Positions 8,010 to 15,881 of a DNA stretch of 64,000 nucleotides are shown here, piece after piece. Position numbers and translations under genes: made by a program. The notes below the pieces were generated by a model, which was not told where the DNA came from, did not search any database, and saw only the letters and a program-made list of their open reading frames with translations. The DNA comes from an uncultured Lachnospiraceae bacterium (GTDB lineage Bacteria > Bacillota > Clostridia > Lachnospirales > Lachnospiraceae): positions 1-64,000 of the forward strand of contig CAJUMJ010000019.1 in NCBI GenBank assembly GCA_910587095.1, read 5' to 3'. The stretch's first letter is position 1. Every line of letters begins with the position of its first letter.

Positions 8010-9743
8010 ATGGAAAGGACAACCGTAGAGAAAGTCTCTCTTTGGGTGAAACATGCGAAGGTATTTAACAGCTATCTGAAGAAATTCGAAGAGGCTGATG
8101 TGGCGGTCAAAGGGGAGCGGTTTTACTATATAGACCGGAAACGGGAGCTTTCCTTTGAGGCGGCGGAGGTTTTGGACGCGCAGGGAAAATATATGATTCC
8201 GGGGTTTATAGACATTCATATGCACATCGAAAGTTCGATGATAACGCCCCTTGCCATGGCGGAGTGTCTGGCGGCAAACGGTGTGACGACCATTGTGTCG
8301 GAACCGCATGAGATGGCCAATGTAAAAGGCGTCCGCGGCGTGGAGGAGATGATACGTGCCGGAAAAGACGCGCCGATTGACATCTATTATGGCATTCCAA
8401 GCAGCGTTCCTTCCACGAGCGAGGAGCTGGAGACGACGGGGGGAGTTATCGATTTTCCGGCCATGAAGGGTCTGCTGGATCACAGGGAAGTCGCCTGCGT
8501 GGGCGAGGTTATGAATTACAGACAGGTAATCAGGGAAAATCATCTGGAAATTTCGAAATTTTTGGATTATGTTCGTGCGAAACGGCCGGATCTCCCGGTC
8601 GAAGGACACTGTCCGTCCCTTGAGGATTTGGAACTGGCCAGATTTCTGTATTTGGGAATCGACGCGGATCACACGGAACATGATCTGGAAGAAGTAAGAC
8701 AGCGTCTGGAAAACGGCATGTTTTTTGAAATTCAGGACAAAATGTTAAAGCCGGAAATACTGGCGTACATCCGCGAAAACAATCTCTATGAATATTGCGC
8801 GTTCGTCACGGATGACACGATGGCGGACAGTCTGATAGAGGAGGGGCATTTAAACGCGGTAGTTGAAAAAGCGGTGGCGTTTGGGTTTCCGCTCGAACAG
8901 GCGGTTTACTGTGCGACCTACACGCCGGCCAGGAGAATGCATCTGACCAACCGTGGAGCGATAGCGCCCGGAAAACTGGCCGATTTTCAGTTGTTGGAAG
9001 ATGTGAGGCATTTTTGCCCGGCGCTTGTATTTAAATCAGGCAGGCAAATTTACCGGAAGGGGGAAAAGGCCGAGAGGAAAAGCGGCTACGAGTTCCCGAG
9101 AGATTTTTATGAGAGCGTGCGGATTACGGATGAGCAGATACAGTCCCTCTTTGCCATAAAGGCGCCGAAAGATGAGGGAAAGGTTACTGTGAGGGTAATT
9201 GAGAACTTTCCGGACTGTACACAGACACACGAGAGGCTGGTGGAGATGCCGGTTAGAAACGGGCGGATCTGTTGGCAGGAGAGCGGCTGTATCCTGGGGG
9301 CGGTGTTTGAGAGGCACGGTAAAAACCACACGGTGGGAATCGGATTTTTCTCGGGAAGCTGTCACGGGGAAGGAACGGTTGCGACAACGTACTGCCACGA
9401 TCATCACAATCTGCTCGTAGCGGGGGATGACCCGGAGGACATGGCGTCAGCCGTCAGACGGATTGTGGAAATGCAGGGCGGATATGTGGTTATAAAAGAC
9501 GGCCGCATACTGGCGGAATTGCCGCTTCCTGTGGGAGGCATCCTGAGTGACCATCCGGCGAAGGAGATAGGAGCCAAGTTGAAGCAGGTGCGTCTGGCGA
9601 TGGAAAGCCTGGGATATGTACATGAAAATCCGATTATGTCCTTTTCGTGCCTTGGTCTTCCTGTTTCACCGGAATTGAAGCTGACCAATTTCGGGCTGAT
9701 TGATGTAAAAAACAGACGGAGGGTTTCCCTTACCGTCTCATAA
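8010..9743 (+). CDS. ade: Adenine deaminase
   Basis: Deaminates adenine to hypoxanthine and ammonia (EC 3.5.4.2) in the cytosol. The 577-residue length is normal. The amidohydrolase metal motif HMH is at residues ~69-71 (GFIDIHMHIES), with SEPHEMANV, VEGHCPSL and FVTDDTMADSLIEEGHLNAV following. The C-terminal adenine-deaminase domain contains GFFSGSCHGEGTVATTYCHD; the usual AHDSHN motif reads CHDHHN here, a small variation. GGAG precedes ATG 8010. Its place between a purine permease and a nucleoside hydrolase fits purine salvage. Confidence 0.93.
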   Translation: MERTTVEKVSLWVKHAKVFNSYLKKFEEADVAVKGERFYYIDRKRELSFEAAEVLDAQGKYMIPGFIDIHMHIESSMITPLAMAECLAANGVTTIVSEPHEMANVKGVRGVEEMIRAGKDAPIDIYYGIPSSVPSTSEELETTGGVIDFPAMKGLLDHREVACVGEVMNYRQVIRENHLEISKFLDYVRAKRPDLPVEGHCPSLEDLELARFLYLGIDADHTEHDLEEVRQRLENGMFFEIQDKMLKPEILAYIRENNLYEYCAFVTDDTMADSLIEEGHLNAVVEKAVAFGFPLEQAVYCATYTPARRMHLTNRGAIAPGKLADFQLLEDVRHFCPALVFKSGRQIYRKGEKAERKSGYEFPRDFYESVRITDEQIQSLFAIKAPKDEGKVTVRVIENFPDCTQTHERLVEMPVRNGRICWQESGCILGAVFERHGKNHTVGIGFFSGSCHGEGTVATTYCHDHHNLLVAGDDPEDMASAVRRIVEMQGGYVVIKDGRILAELPLPVGGILSDHPAKEIGAKLKQVRLAMESLGYVHENPIMSFSCLGLPVSPELKLTNFGLIDVKNRRRVSLTVS

Positions 9744-9768
9744 ATTAAAAAATTTAAGGAGGAAGGTT

Positions 9769-10689
9769 ATGAGTAAAAGACCTATTATTATCGACACAGA
9801 TCCGGGAATTGACGACGCGCTGGCGATTGCCATTGCACTTTTCTCGGAGGAACTGGACGTGAAACTGATCACCACAGTGGCCGGCAACGTGTCCCTGGAG
9901 AATGTGACGTTGAACACGTTGCGTCTCCTGCACTTTTTCGGCAAGGACGTCCCGGTGGCAAAGGGAGCGGCAGAACCTCTGATCGTAGAATTTGTGGACG
10001 CTTCCAACGTGCACGGCAAGACAGGCATGGAAGGGTATGACTTCCCTGAACCGAAGCAGGAGCTTCTCCTGGAGGAACATGCGGTGAACGCCATGCGCCG
10101 TGTGATCATGGAGAGCCCGGAACCGGTCACGTTGGTTCCGATCGCGACACTGACAAACATCGCGCTTTTGTTTGCCATGTACCCGGAAGTAAAGACGAAT
10201 ATCAGGGAAATCGTCATGATGGGCGGCTCCGCAACAAGAGGAAACAAGGGTGTTATGTCGGAGTTTAATATCGCGACAGACCCGGAGGCGGCGCAGATGG
10301 TATTCCAGTGCGGTTTGCCTATCGTGATGGCCGGTCTGGACGTAGGCTTAAAAGCGCTCGTACTGCCGGAAGACAGCGAAGAGATTAAAAAAATGAATAA
10401 AACCGGCGATATGGCATATCATCTGTTTAAGAGATATCGCGGCGGAAGCTTCGGCACAGGTCTTAAAATGTATGACAGTTGCGCGATCGCATATCTGCTT
10501 TGCCCGGAATTGTTCGAAGTAGTAGAAACGTATGTGGGCGTAGAGCTTCACGGTACTATGACTGCGGGCTGCACCGTGGTAGATTTGAGGGGCTATCTAC
10601 ACAAAGAGCCGAACGCGAAGGTGTGTATGGATATTGACGGCGAAAAATTCCGTGCATGGTTCAAGGAGGCCATTTCAAAATGTAACTAA
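9769..10689 (+). CDS. Inosine/uridine-preferring nucleoside hydrolase
   Basis: Cleaves the N-glycosidic bond of nucleosides to free base and ribose. The calcium-binding signature DTDPGIDDALAI lies at the N-terminus (residues ~7-18), and the 306-residue length is typical. VMMGGSATRGN, EFNIATDPEAA and MYDSCAIAYLL are conserved blocks. An AAGGAGG site precedes the ATG. Base preference cannot be read from sequence, but neighbours that import and deaminate purines favour purine nucleosides. Confidence 0.92.
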   Translation: MSKRPIIIDTDPGIDDALAIAIALFSEELDVKLITTVAGNVSLENVTLNTLRLLHFFGKDVPVAKGAAEPLIVEFVDASNVHGKTGMEGYDFPEPKQELLLEEHAVNAMRRVIMESPEPVTLVPIATLTNIALLFAMYPEVKTNIREIVMMGGSATRGNKGVMSEFNIATDPEAAQMVFQCGLPIVMAGLDVGLKALVLPEDSEEIKKMNKTGDMAYHLFKRYRGGSFGTGLKMYDSCAIAYLLCPELFEVVETYVGVELHGTMTAGCTVVDLRGYLHKEPNAKVCMDIDGEKFRAWFKEAISKCN

Positions 10690-10731
10690 TATAACTAAAT
10701 ATAACGAAAGAAAAGAGGAGGAGATGAGATT

Positions 10732-12144
10732 ATGAACACATTCGTTATGTATGCGGCGGCGATTATTTCCGTTGCCATCGTAGTGTACATGCTGATTAAA
10801 AAAATGGATATTAAGATTACCCTGTTTGTCATGGGTATCGTATTGATGTTTGTGGGCGCGGCGCTCGGAAGCCCGATCGGCGGCGAAGAGTATGCTGGCA
10901 CGGGCGTCATGTGGCTGGATCCGCTTCAGGTAGTCGTAGACCAGTTTAAGTCAACGATTGCCGCGGCGGGATTTATCATCCTGATTCTTGGCGGCTATTC
11001 CAGCTATATGAATTCCATCAAGGCAAACAACGTGACCGTAAGCGTATTGACAAAACCGATTGCGAATATTAAATCCGTGTATATGCTTGTTCCGATCATT
11101 TTCCTGCTTGGCAACCTCTTGTCGCTGGTTGTCCCGAGCGCATCGAACCTTGCGATTATTCTTCTGGCGACCCTGTATCCGATCATGATCCAGGCAGGTA
11201 TGAGCACGCTTACTGCGGCAGGCGTCATCGCGACAACAGCGACTATCGTTCCGACACCGCTTGGAAGCGACAACGTGGCGATTGCCGCGGAGCTGGCAAA
11301 CACGGCTGAGTATGCAGGCATGACGGCTACCGATTATGTGTTCGGTTATCATGCGCTCGTTTCCGTTCCGACTCTGCTTCTGATGGCGGGCGTCCATTTC
11401 TTCTGGCAGAAATACTGCGATAAGAAGAACAAAGGGACAGCGGGCGATCTGAACGTCAAGGAAGTGGAAGAAGTCAAAGGAGGGGCATTGTTCCGCACGG
11501 TATACGCGATTTTGCCGTTGCTTCCGATCCTGCTTCTGATCGTGGTCTTTGCTCTGCAAAAAACCGTTGGGCTGGAGATCAATTTGAGCGTAGAAGTAGC
11601 TACTTTGTTCTCTTTTGTGGTGGCGATCATCTGTGAACTGATCCGCAAGAGAAACGCGAAAGAAGTGCTTGACCAGACGGAAAGCTTTTTCAAAGGGATG
11701 GGCGGCTCCATGCCGATCGTGGCACTGCTCGTAGCGGCAAGCGTGTTTGTGGCAGGTCTGAAATCCATCGGTCTGATCAGCGCACTGCAGGCGGCAATGA
11801 CCGGCGTACAGGGAAGCGGAATGGGCTTTGTACTGCCTTTGATCCTGGTAGGACTGACCGCATTGATCGTACTTTTAAGCGGAAGCGGTACGGCGCTGTT
11901 CTTCGCGATGGTTCCTCTGATGATTCCGTTAGCGGAGGCGGCGGGCATTTCCGTATTCGCCGTATCTGTGCCGATGGGCCTGGCAGGCAACCTTCTGCGC
12001 GCGGTATCTCCGGTATCCGCGGTTGTCATGATCGTAGCCGGAAGCGTCAAGAAAGAGCCGCTTGAAGTCGTAAAGAGAACGGCTGTTCCTATGGTTGCCG
12101 GGGTAGTCATTATGTTTGTGCTGTCCATGGTAATCTTCCTGTAA
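10732..12144 (+). CDS. DcuC-type membrane carrier in the purine operon
   Basis: A 470-residue protein with ~12 hydrophobic segments. It matches the DcuC family in the ion transporter superfamily: LLGNLLSLVVPSASNLAII and TPLGSDNVAIAAELANT near the middle, and SGSGTALFFAMVPLMIPLAE in the second half. Characterised DcuC proteins carry C4-dicarboxylates such as fumarate and succinate. Here the gene follows nucleoside hydrolase by 42 nt and is closed by a terminator, so nucleoside or base uptake is a reasonable alternative substrate; that is inference. Confidence 0.85.
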   Translation: MNTFVMYAAAIISVAIVVYMLIKKMDIKITLFVMGIVLMFVGAALGSPIGGEEYAGTGVMWLDPLQVVVDQFKSTIAAAGFIILILGGYSSYMNSIKANNVTVSVLTKPIANIKSVYMLVPIIFLLGNLLSLVVPSASNLAIILLATLYPIMIQAGMSTLTAAGVIATTATIVPTPLGSDNVAIAAELANTAEYAGMTATDYVFGYHALVSVPTLLLMAGVHFFWQKYCDKKNKGTAGDLNVKEVEEVKGGALFRTVYAILPLLPILLLIVVFALQKTVGLEINLSVEVATLFSFVVAIICELIRKRNAKEVLDQTESFFKGMGGSMPIVALLVAASVFVAGLKSIGLISALQAAMTGVQGSGMGFVLPLILVGLTALIVLLSGSGTALFFAMVPLMIPLAEAAGISVFAVSVPMGLAGNLLRAVSPVSAVVMIVAGSVKKEPLEVVKRTAVPMVAGVVIMFVLSMVIFL

Positions 12145-12166
12145 AAAGAAAACGGTGAGGAAACAG

Positions 12167-12205
12167 AAGCCTCCAGGTCGGATAAAAGACCTGGGGGCTT
12201 TCTTT
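12167..12205 (+). terminator. Terminator of the purine operon
   Basis: AAGCCTCCAGGTC at 12167-12179 pairs with GACCTGGGGGCTT at 12188-12200 (wobble included), with a T-rich tail. It lies 22 nt after the DcuC-like stop. Confidence 0.9.
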
Positions 12206-12306
12206 GCCTGCGCGTCTTGCCTTTCATGTTCGGAAAAGCTACCCGGAAGCTTGAAACTATGGTACAATGGCATTTGACAGTGAATGTCGTATCGGAGGCA
12301 GGAGCA

Positions 12307-13488
12307 ATGACAGACCCTTATATGGATGAAAGTCAGACAGGTTCGACCTGGGAAGAGGACAGGGAATTCCGCGTTCGTTATGAGCGAAGACAGCGGATGC
12401 GGCGCGAGAGACAGCGGCGTATGAGAAGACGTCGTATGATGCAGAGAGTTCTGTTTTTCGTCATTTTTGGCGTGGTAGCGGTTTTGATCGCCGCGGATAT
12501 TGTGTCCGACAGAAAATCGGAGACGGATGAAAGTCTGTCCGGGGAGCAGGAGGTGGCGGTCATTGAGCAGCCTGACAGGACGGAGATTGAAAAAATAACG
12601 GAAAGTTTAGAAAAAGATACTGGCGAAACTGAGGAGGAGGAAACTGAGGCAGAGGAGGAAACGCCGGTTTACCGTTTTTCGCGGACGGAGGATACGGTTT
12701 CCATCAACGCGGAGGAAGTCATCAGTACGCATGGCATTCTGGTGGATGAGAGCACCGATACGATCATCGCGGAAAAGAGCGCCGGAGAGAGGATTATGCC
12801 GGCGTCCATGACGAAGGTTTTGACGGTGTTGGTGGCGGCGGAGCAGATCGCGGAAAAGGATTTGGACGATACGTTCACGATGACTCTGGAGATTACGGAT
12901 TATGCCTATGTCAATGACTGTAGCTGCGTCGGGTTTTTGGACGGGGAAAAGGTGCCGGTGCGCGACCTTTTCTATGGGACAATATTGCCTTCCGGCGGAG
13001 ACGCGGCAGTGGGACTTGCGGTTTATGTGGCTGGTTCCCAGGAGGAATTTGTGAAGTTGATGAACCGGAAGCTGGAAGAACTGGGCATCGCGGAGAGCAC
13101 ACATTTTACAAACTGCGTCGGACTTTATGACGAGGAACATTACAGTACGCCTTATGATATGGCCATTATTATGAAAGCTGCCATAGAGAATGAATTTTGC
13201 AGGGAAGTTTTATCCGCGCATAAATATACGACCGGCGCTACCGAACAGCATCCTGACGGCATCGAGATTTCCAACTGGTTTTTGCGCAAAATTGAGGACA
13301 AGGATACCGGGGGCGAGGTGGTCTGCGCCAAGACGGGATATATCGACCAGTCAAAAAACTGCGCCGTCAGTTATGAAATGTCCGCGGACGGGACACCATA
13401 TATCTGTGTGACCGCCGGCTCAACCAGTGGCTGGCGGTGTATATATGACCATGTGGAAATCTATAACAGATATGTGCCGTCAAAATGA
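12307..13488 (+). CDS. Membrane-anchored D-alanyl-D-alanine carboxypeptidase (low-mass PBP)
   Basis: A 393-residue serine peptidase S11 that trims the terminal D-Ala of peptidoglycan stem peptides. The catalytic SxxK is PASMTK (Ser ~167); the SxN position reads SGGD, a form I know from clostridial relatives; KTG is in CAKTGYID (~342). The N-terminus is odd: ~45 residues very rich in Arg, then one transmembrane helix (~47-66) and an acidic Glu/Thr linker. It is thus an N-terminally anchored protein in place of the usual C-terminal amphipathic anchor. Start ATG 12307 has GGAGG upstream. Confidence 0.88.
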   Translation: MTDPYMDESQTGSTWEEDREFRVRYERRQRMRRERQRRMRRRRMMQRVLFFVIFGVVAVLIAADIVSDRKSETDESLSGEQEVAVIEQPDRTEIEKITESLEKDTGETEEEETEAEEETPVYRFSRTEDTVSINAEEVISTHGILVDESTDTIIAEKSAGERIMPASMTKVLTVLVAAEQIAEKDLDDTFTMTLEITDYAYVNDCSCVGFLDGEKVPVRDLFYGTILPSGGDAAVGLAVYVAGSQEEFVKLMNRKLEELGIAESTHFTNCVGLYDEEHYSTPYDMAIIMKAAIENEFCREVLSAHKYTTGATEQHPDGIEISNWFLRKIEDKDTGGEVVCAKTGYIDQSKNCAVSYEMSADGTPYICVTAGSTSGWRCIYDHVEIYNRYVPSK

Positions 13489-13516
13489 GATGTTGATGAG
13501 CGGGAAAGGCGATGCT

Positions 13517-14494
13517 ATGCTGAAACTGATTAAAATTGCCATCGGAAGTGCGGCTGCCATTTTTTTGGCCGACTTGTTGGGGCTGGATTACAGTACATCG
13601 GCGGGTATCATAACGCTTCTGACAATACAGGATACCAGGCGGGAGACGATCGCCATTACCGTGAAAAGAATCTGCGCCTTCCTGTTAGCAACCGGTGCCT
13701 CTTATGCGGTTTTTTCGTTTTTGGGGTATTCCGTGTTTTCTTATGGTATTTTTCTCTTTCTTTTTATTGCCTGCTGTACGCCTTTTGGCCTTTTCAACGC
13801 GGTTTCCACCAATGCGGTGCTGACCACGCATTATCTTCTGGAAGAGAGTATGGCGTTTTCGTCTATCGGGAATGAGGCGCTGCTCTTACTGATCGGGGCG
13901 GGAACAGGTACGCTCCTGAATCTGTATATACCGGGAAAAGGAGGAGAAATCCGCAAGATGCAGTACCGGCTGGAGGAGGATCTGAGGGCCGTACTTATGC
14001 GCATGTCAGAATATATCGTGAAAGAGGATAAGTCGGATTATACGGGAAGTTGTTTTGTTAAACTGCAGGCGGATATTGAAGCAGGAAAAAAGCAGGCTTT
14101 TGCCTATATGAACAATACGTTTTTTCAGGAATCAAAGTATTTCATTGGCTATATGAATATGAGGGAGCAGCAGACGGTTGTGCTCAGGGACATATATAAA
14201 AAGATTGCAGGTATACGCAGCGCATTGCCGCAGGCAGAGCAGGTGGCGGAATTGTTTCATGAGATTGCCGTAACCTTCGGTGAATCCAACAATGCAAGGG
14301 ACTTGCTTGCGAGTCGGGAGGAGGTGCTTTCCCGGATGAAGGATTCCGACTTGCCGGTCACAAGGCGGGAGTTTGAGGAGCGGGCGGTATTGTATGGCAT
14401 TTTGATGGATTTGGAATATTTTTTACTGCTGAAGAAGGAGTTTGTTGATTCGTTGACAGAGGAGCAGATCATTCGGTATTGGCATGGAGAGTGA
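13517..14494 (+). CDS. FUSC/aromatic-acid-exporter-like membrane protein
   Basis: A 325-residue protein. The first ~150 residues hold four or five hydrophobic helices typical of the ArAE_1/FUSC family (KIAIGSAAAIFLADLLGLDY, then GIITLLTIQDTRRETI). A helical cytoplasmic C-terminal half follows. The family includes suspected exporters of aromatic acids. ATG 13517 is chosen because it opens the first hydrophobic segment behind AAAGG; in-frame starts further upstream overlap the carboxypeptidase gene. The thioesterase gene starts one base after its stop, so the two are cotranscribed. Confidence 0.8.
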   Translation: MLKLIKIAIGSAAAIFLADLLGLDYSTSAGIITLLTIQDTRRETIAITVKRICAFLLATGASYAVFSFLGYSVFSYGIFLFLFIACCTPFGLFNAVSTNAVLTTHYLLEESMAFSSIGNEALLLLIGAGTGTLLNLYIPGKGGEIRKMQYRLEEDLRAVLMRMSEYIVKEDKSDYTGSCFVKLQADIEAGKKQAFAYMNNTFFQESKYFIGYMNMREQQTVVLRDIYKKIAGIRSALPQAEQVAELFHEIAVTFGESNNARDLLASREEVLSRMKDSDLPVTRREFEERAVLYGILMDLEYFLLLKKEFVDSLTEEQIIRYWHGE

Positions 14495-14495
14495 C

Positions 14496-14963
14496 ATGAA
14501 AAAAGGAGTATCGGAATCCAGGATAGAGCAGGTATATCAGGTTCGGCCCGAACATTTAAACGGCGCCGGAAGGTTATTTGGCGGCAAGCTGATGGAGTGG
14601 ATAGACGAGCTGGCAGGGCTTGTGGGCATCCGACATGCACAGCAGGACGTGATAACGGCCTCCGTCGATAATCTGAAATTCATCAGAGGAGCTTACCTGA
14701 AAGATTTAATTGTGCTGATCGGAAGAGTGACTTATGTGGGAACCACATCCATGGAGGTGCGCGTAGACACTTATATAGAAACCGTGGATGGCATAAGAAA
14801 ACCCATAAACAGAGCTTATTTAACTTTGGTCGCGATTGACGGGGACGGGAAACCGACGCAGGTGCCCGGATTGCTTGTCGAGACAGAGTCGGAAAAGGCG
14901 GAGTGGGAGGCCGGGATAAAGCGGCGGGAAATGCGAAAGCAGCGGAAAATAGAAGGATTTTGA
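14496..14963 (+). CDS. Acyl-CoA thioesterase, hotdog fold (YciA/BFIT type)
   Basis: A 155-residue single hotdog-domain thioesterase that hydrolyses acyl-CoA to free acid and CoA. The signature is RPEHLNGAGRLFGGKLMEWID, with ITASVDNLKFI and an AYLTLVAID strand. A lysine- and arginine-rich tail follows. Start ATG 14496 has GGAG six bases upstream; the ATG at 14484 has none. It is translationally close-coupled to the FUSC-like gene. Chain-length preference is not visible in the sequence. Confidence 0.88.
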   Translation: MKKGVSESRIEQVYQVRPEHLNGAGRLFGGKLMEWIDELAGLVGIRHAQQDVITASVDNLKFIRGAYLKDLIVLIGRVTYVGTTSMEVRVDTYIETVDGIRKPINRAYLTLVAIDGDGKPTQVPGLLVETESEKAEWEAGIKRREMRKQRKIEGF

Positions 14964-15085
14964 GTACGCCGGGAATTATTCATGGGCAAAAAGCCGGTGA
15001 CAGAAAGCGGTTATTCCTGTATGAAGAGGATAAGAGAAATGCCGGAATCTGCGGGTTGTAAAGAGGATGGGGGAAGGAAAACACG

Positions 15086-15661
15086 ATGTCGAATACAAAC
15101 GCGACGAAGACGGCTCTGGGAGAGTCTCTGAAAAAAATGGTTTTGACAAAGCGGCTTGAAAAAATAACGATCAACGATCTCACTTCCGACTGCGGAATCA
15201 GCAGGATGGCGTTCTACTATCATTTCAAGGATATTTATGATCTGGTGGAATGGGTCTGCGTGGAGGACGGCAGGAAAGCACTGCAGGGCAAAAAGACCTA
15301 TGATACATGGCAGGAAGGGATGTGTCAGGTTTTTGATGCCGTTTTGGAAAATAAAGACTTTATCCTGAATGTGTACCGTAGCATCGGGAGGGAAAAAGTT
15401 GAGAGCTACCTCTATAAATTTACATACGATATGATAAAAGAGGTGGTGGAGGAAAAGTGCCGGGGGATTACGCTTGCGGCGGATCACAAGGCGTTTATCG
15501 CGGATTTTTATAAGTACGGCTTTGTGGGGATTATGCTTGACTGGATCGGTCATGGCATGAAGGCGGATTACGAGGAGATAGTGGAGAACATGGGGATTAT
15601 GCTGCACGGCAATATCGCCCGCTCCATTAAGAACTTCGAGAAAGCGGACAGCGGTGGGTGA
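15086..15661 (+). CDS. TetR-family regulator
   Basis: A 191-residue regulator whose N-terminal TetR helix-turn-helix reads KITINDLTSDCGISRMAFYY followed by HFKDIYDLVEW. The C-terminal half is the clostridial TetR_C type seen in DhaS-like regulators. The ribosome site is GGAAGG. A terminator and then oleate hydratase follow on the same strand. Direct repeats GTTTACATAA at 15666-15675 and 15698-15707 lie in the gap and are candidate operators. Control of the oleate hydratase gene is inference from adjacency. Confidence 0.87.
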   Translation: MSNTNATKTALGESLKKMVLTKRLEKITINDLTSDCGISRMAFYYHFKDIYDLVEWVCVEDGRKALQGKKTYDTWQEGMCQVFDAVLENKDFILNVYRSIGREKVESYLYKFTYDMIKEVVEEKCRGITLAADHKAFIADFYKYGFVGIMLDWIGHGMKADYEEIVENMGIMLHGNIARSIKNFEKADSGG

Positions 15662-15665
15662 TTTG

Positions 15666-15707
15666 GTTTACATAAAATGAATAATGCGGCAATTTAGTTT
15701 ACATAAT
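15666..15707. promoter_or_regulatory. Direct repeat GTTTACATAA, candidate operator
   Basis: Two copies of GTTTACATAA lie 32 bp apart between the TetR gene and the terminator, and a related TAGTAAACAAA occurs nearer the oleate hydratase start. This spacing equals three helical turns. Function is a guess. Confidence 0.3.
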
Positions 15708-15737
15708 ACTCTTTCTGACGCTGTTTTTTAAACAGGT

Positions 15738-15776
15738 AAGGTGGAATGATAAGATTTTTATCATTCCGCCTTTTTT
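15738..15776 (+). terminator. Terminator after the TetR gene
   Basis: AAGGTGGAATGATAA at 15738-15752 pairs with TTATCATTCCGCCTT at 15758-15772 around GATTT, followed by a run of Ts. Confidence 0.9.
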
Positions 15777-15782
15777 GTAAAT

Positions 15783-15810
15783 TGGTAAAAACGGGAAGAA
15801 TGGGTATGAT
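15783..15810 (+). promoter_or_regulatory. Possible promoter of oleate hydratase
   Basis: TTGGTA at 15783-15788 and TATGAT at 15805-15810 are 16 bp apart, directly after the terminator and 71 bp before the oleate hydratase start. Confidence 0.4.
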
Positions 15811-15881
15811 AGCTTTAGTAAACAAAAAGGAAACGGCGGCGGGAGTGTTAACCCGCCGGAATCAGGAAAGGTGGAACACAT

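Noticed and set aside
6999..8681. A 560-codon minus-strand frame opposite the purine permease and adenine deaminase
   Set aside because: It is antisense to two clear genes, is rich in His/Arg/Gln from reversed codons, and has no family features or ribosome site.
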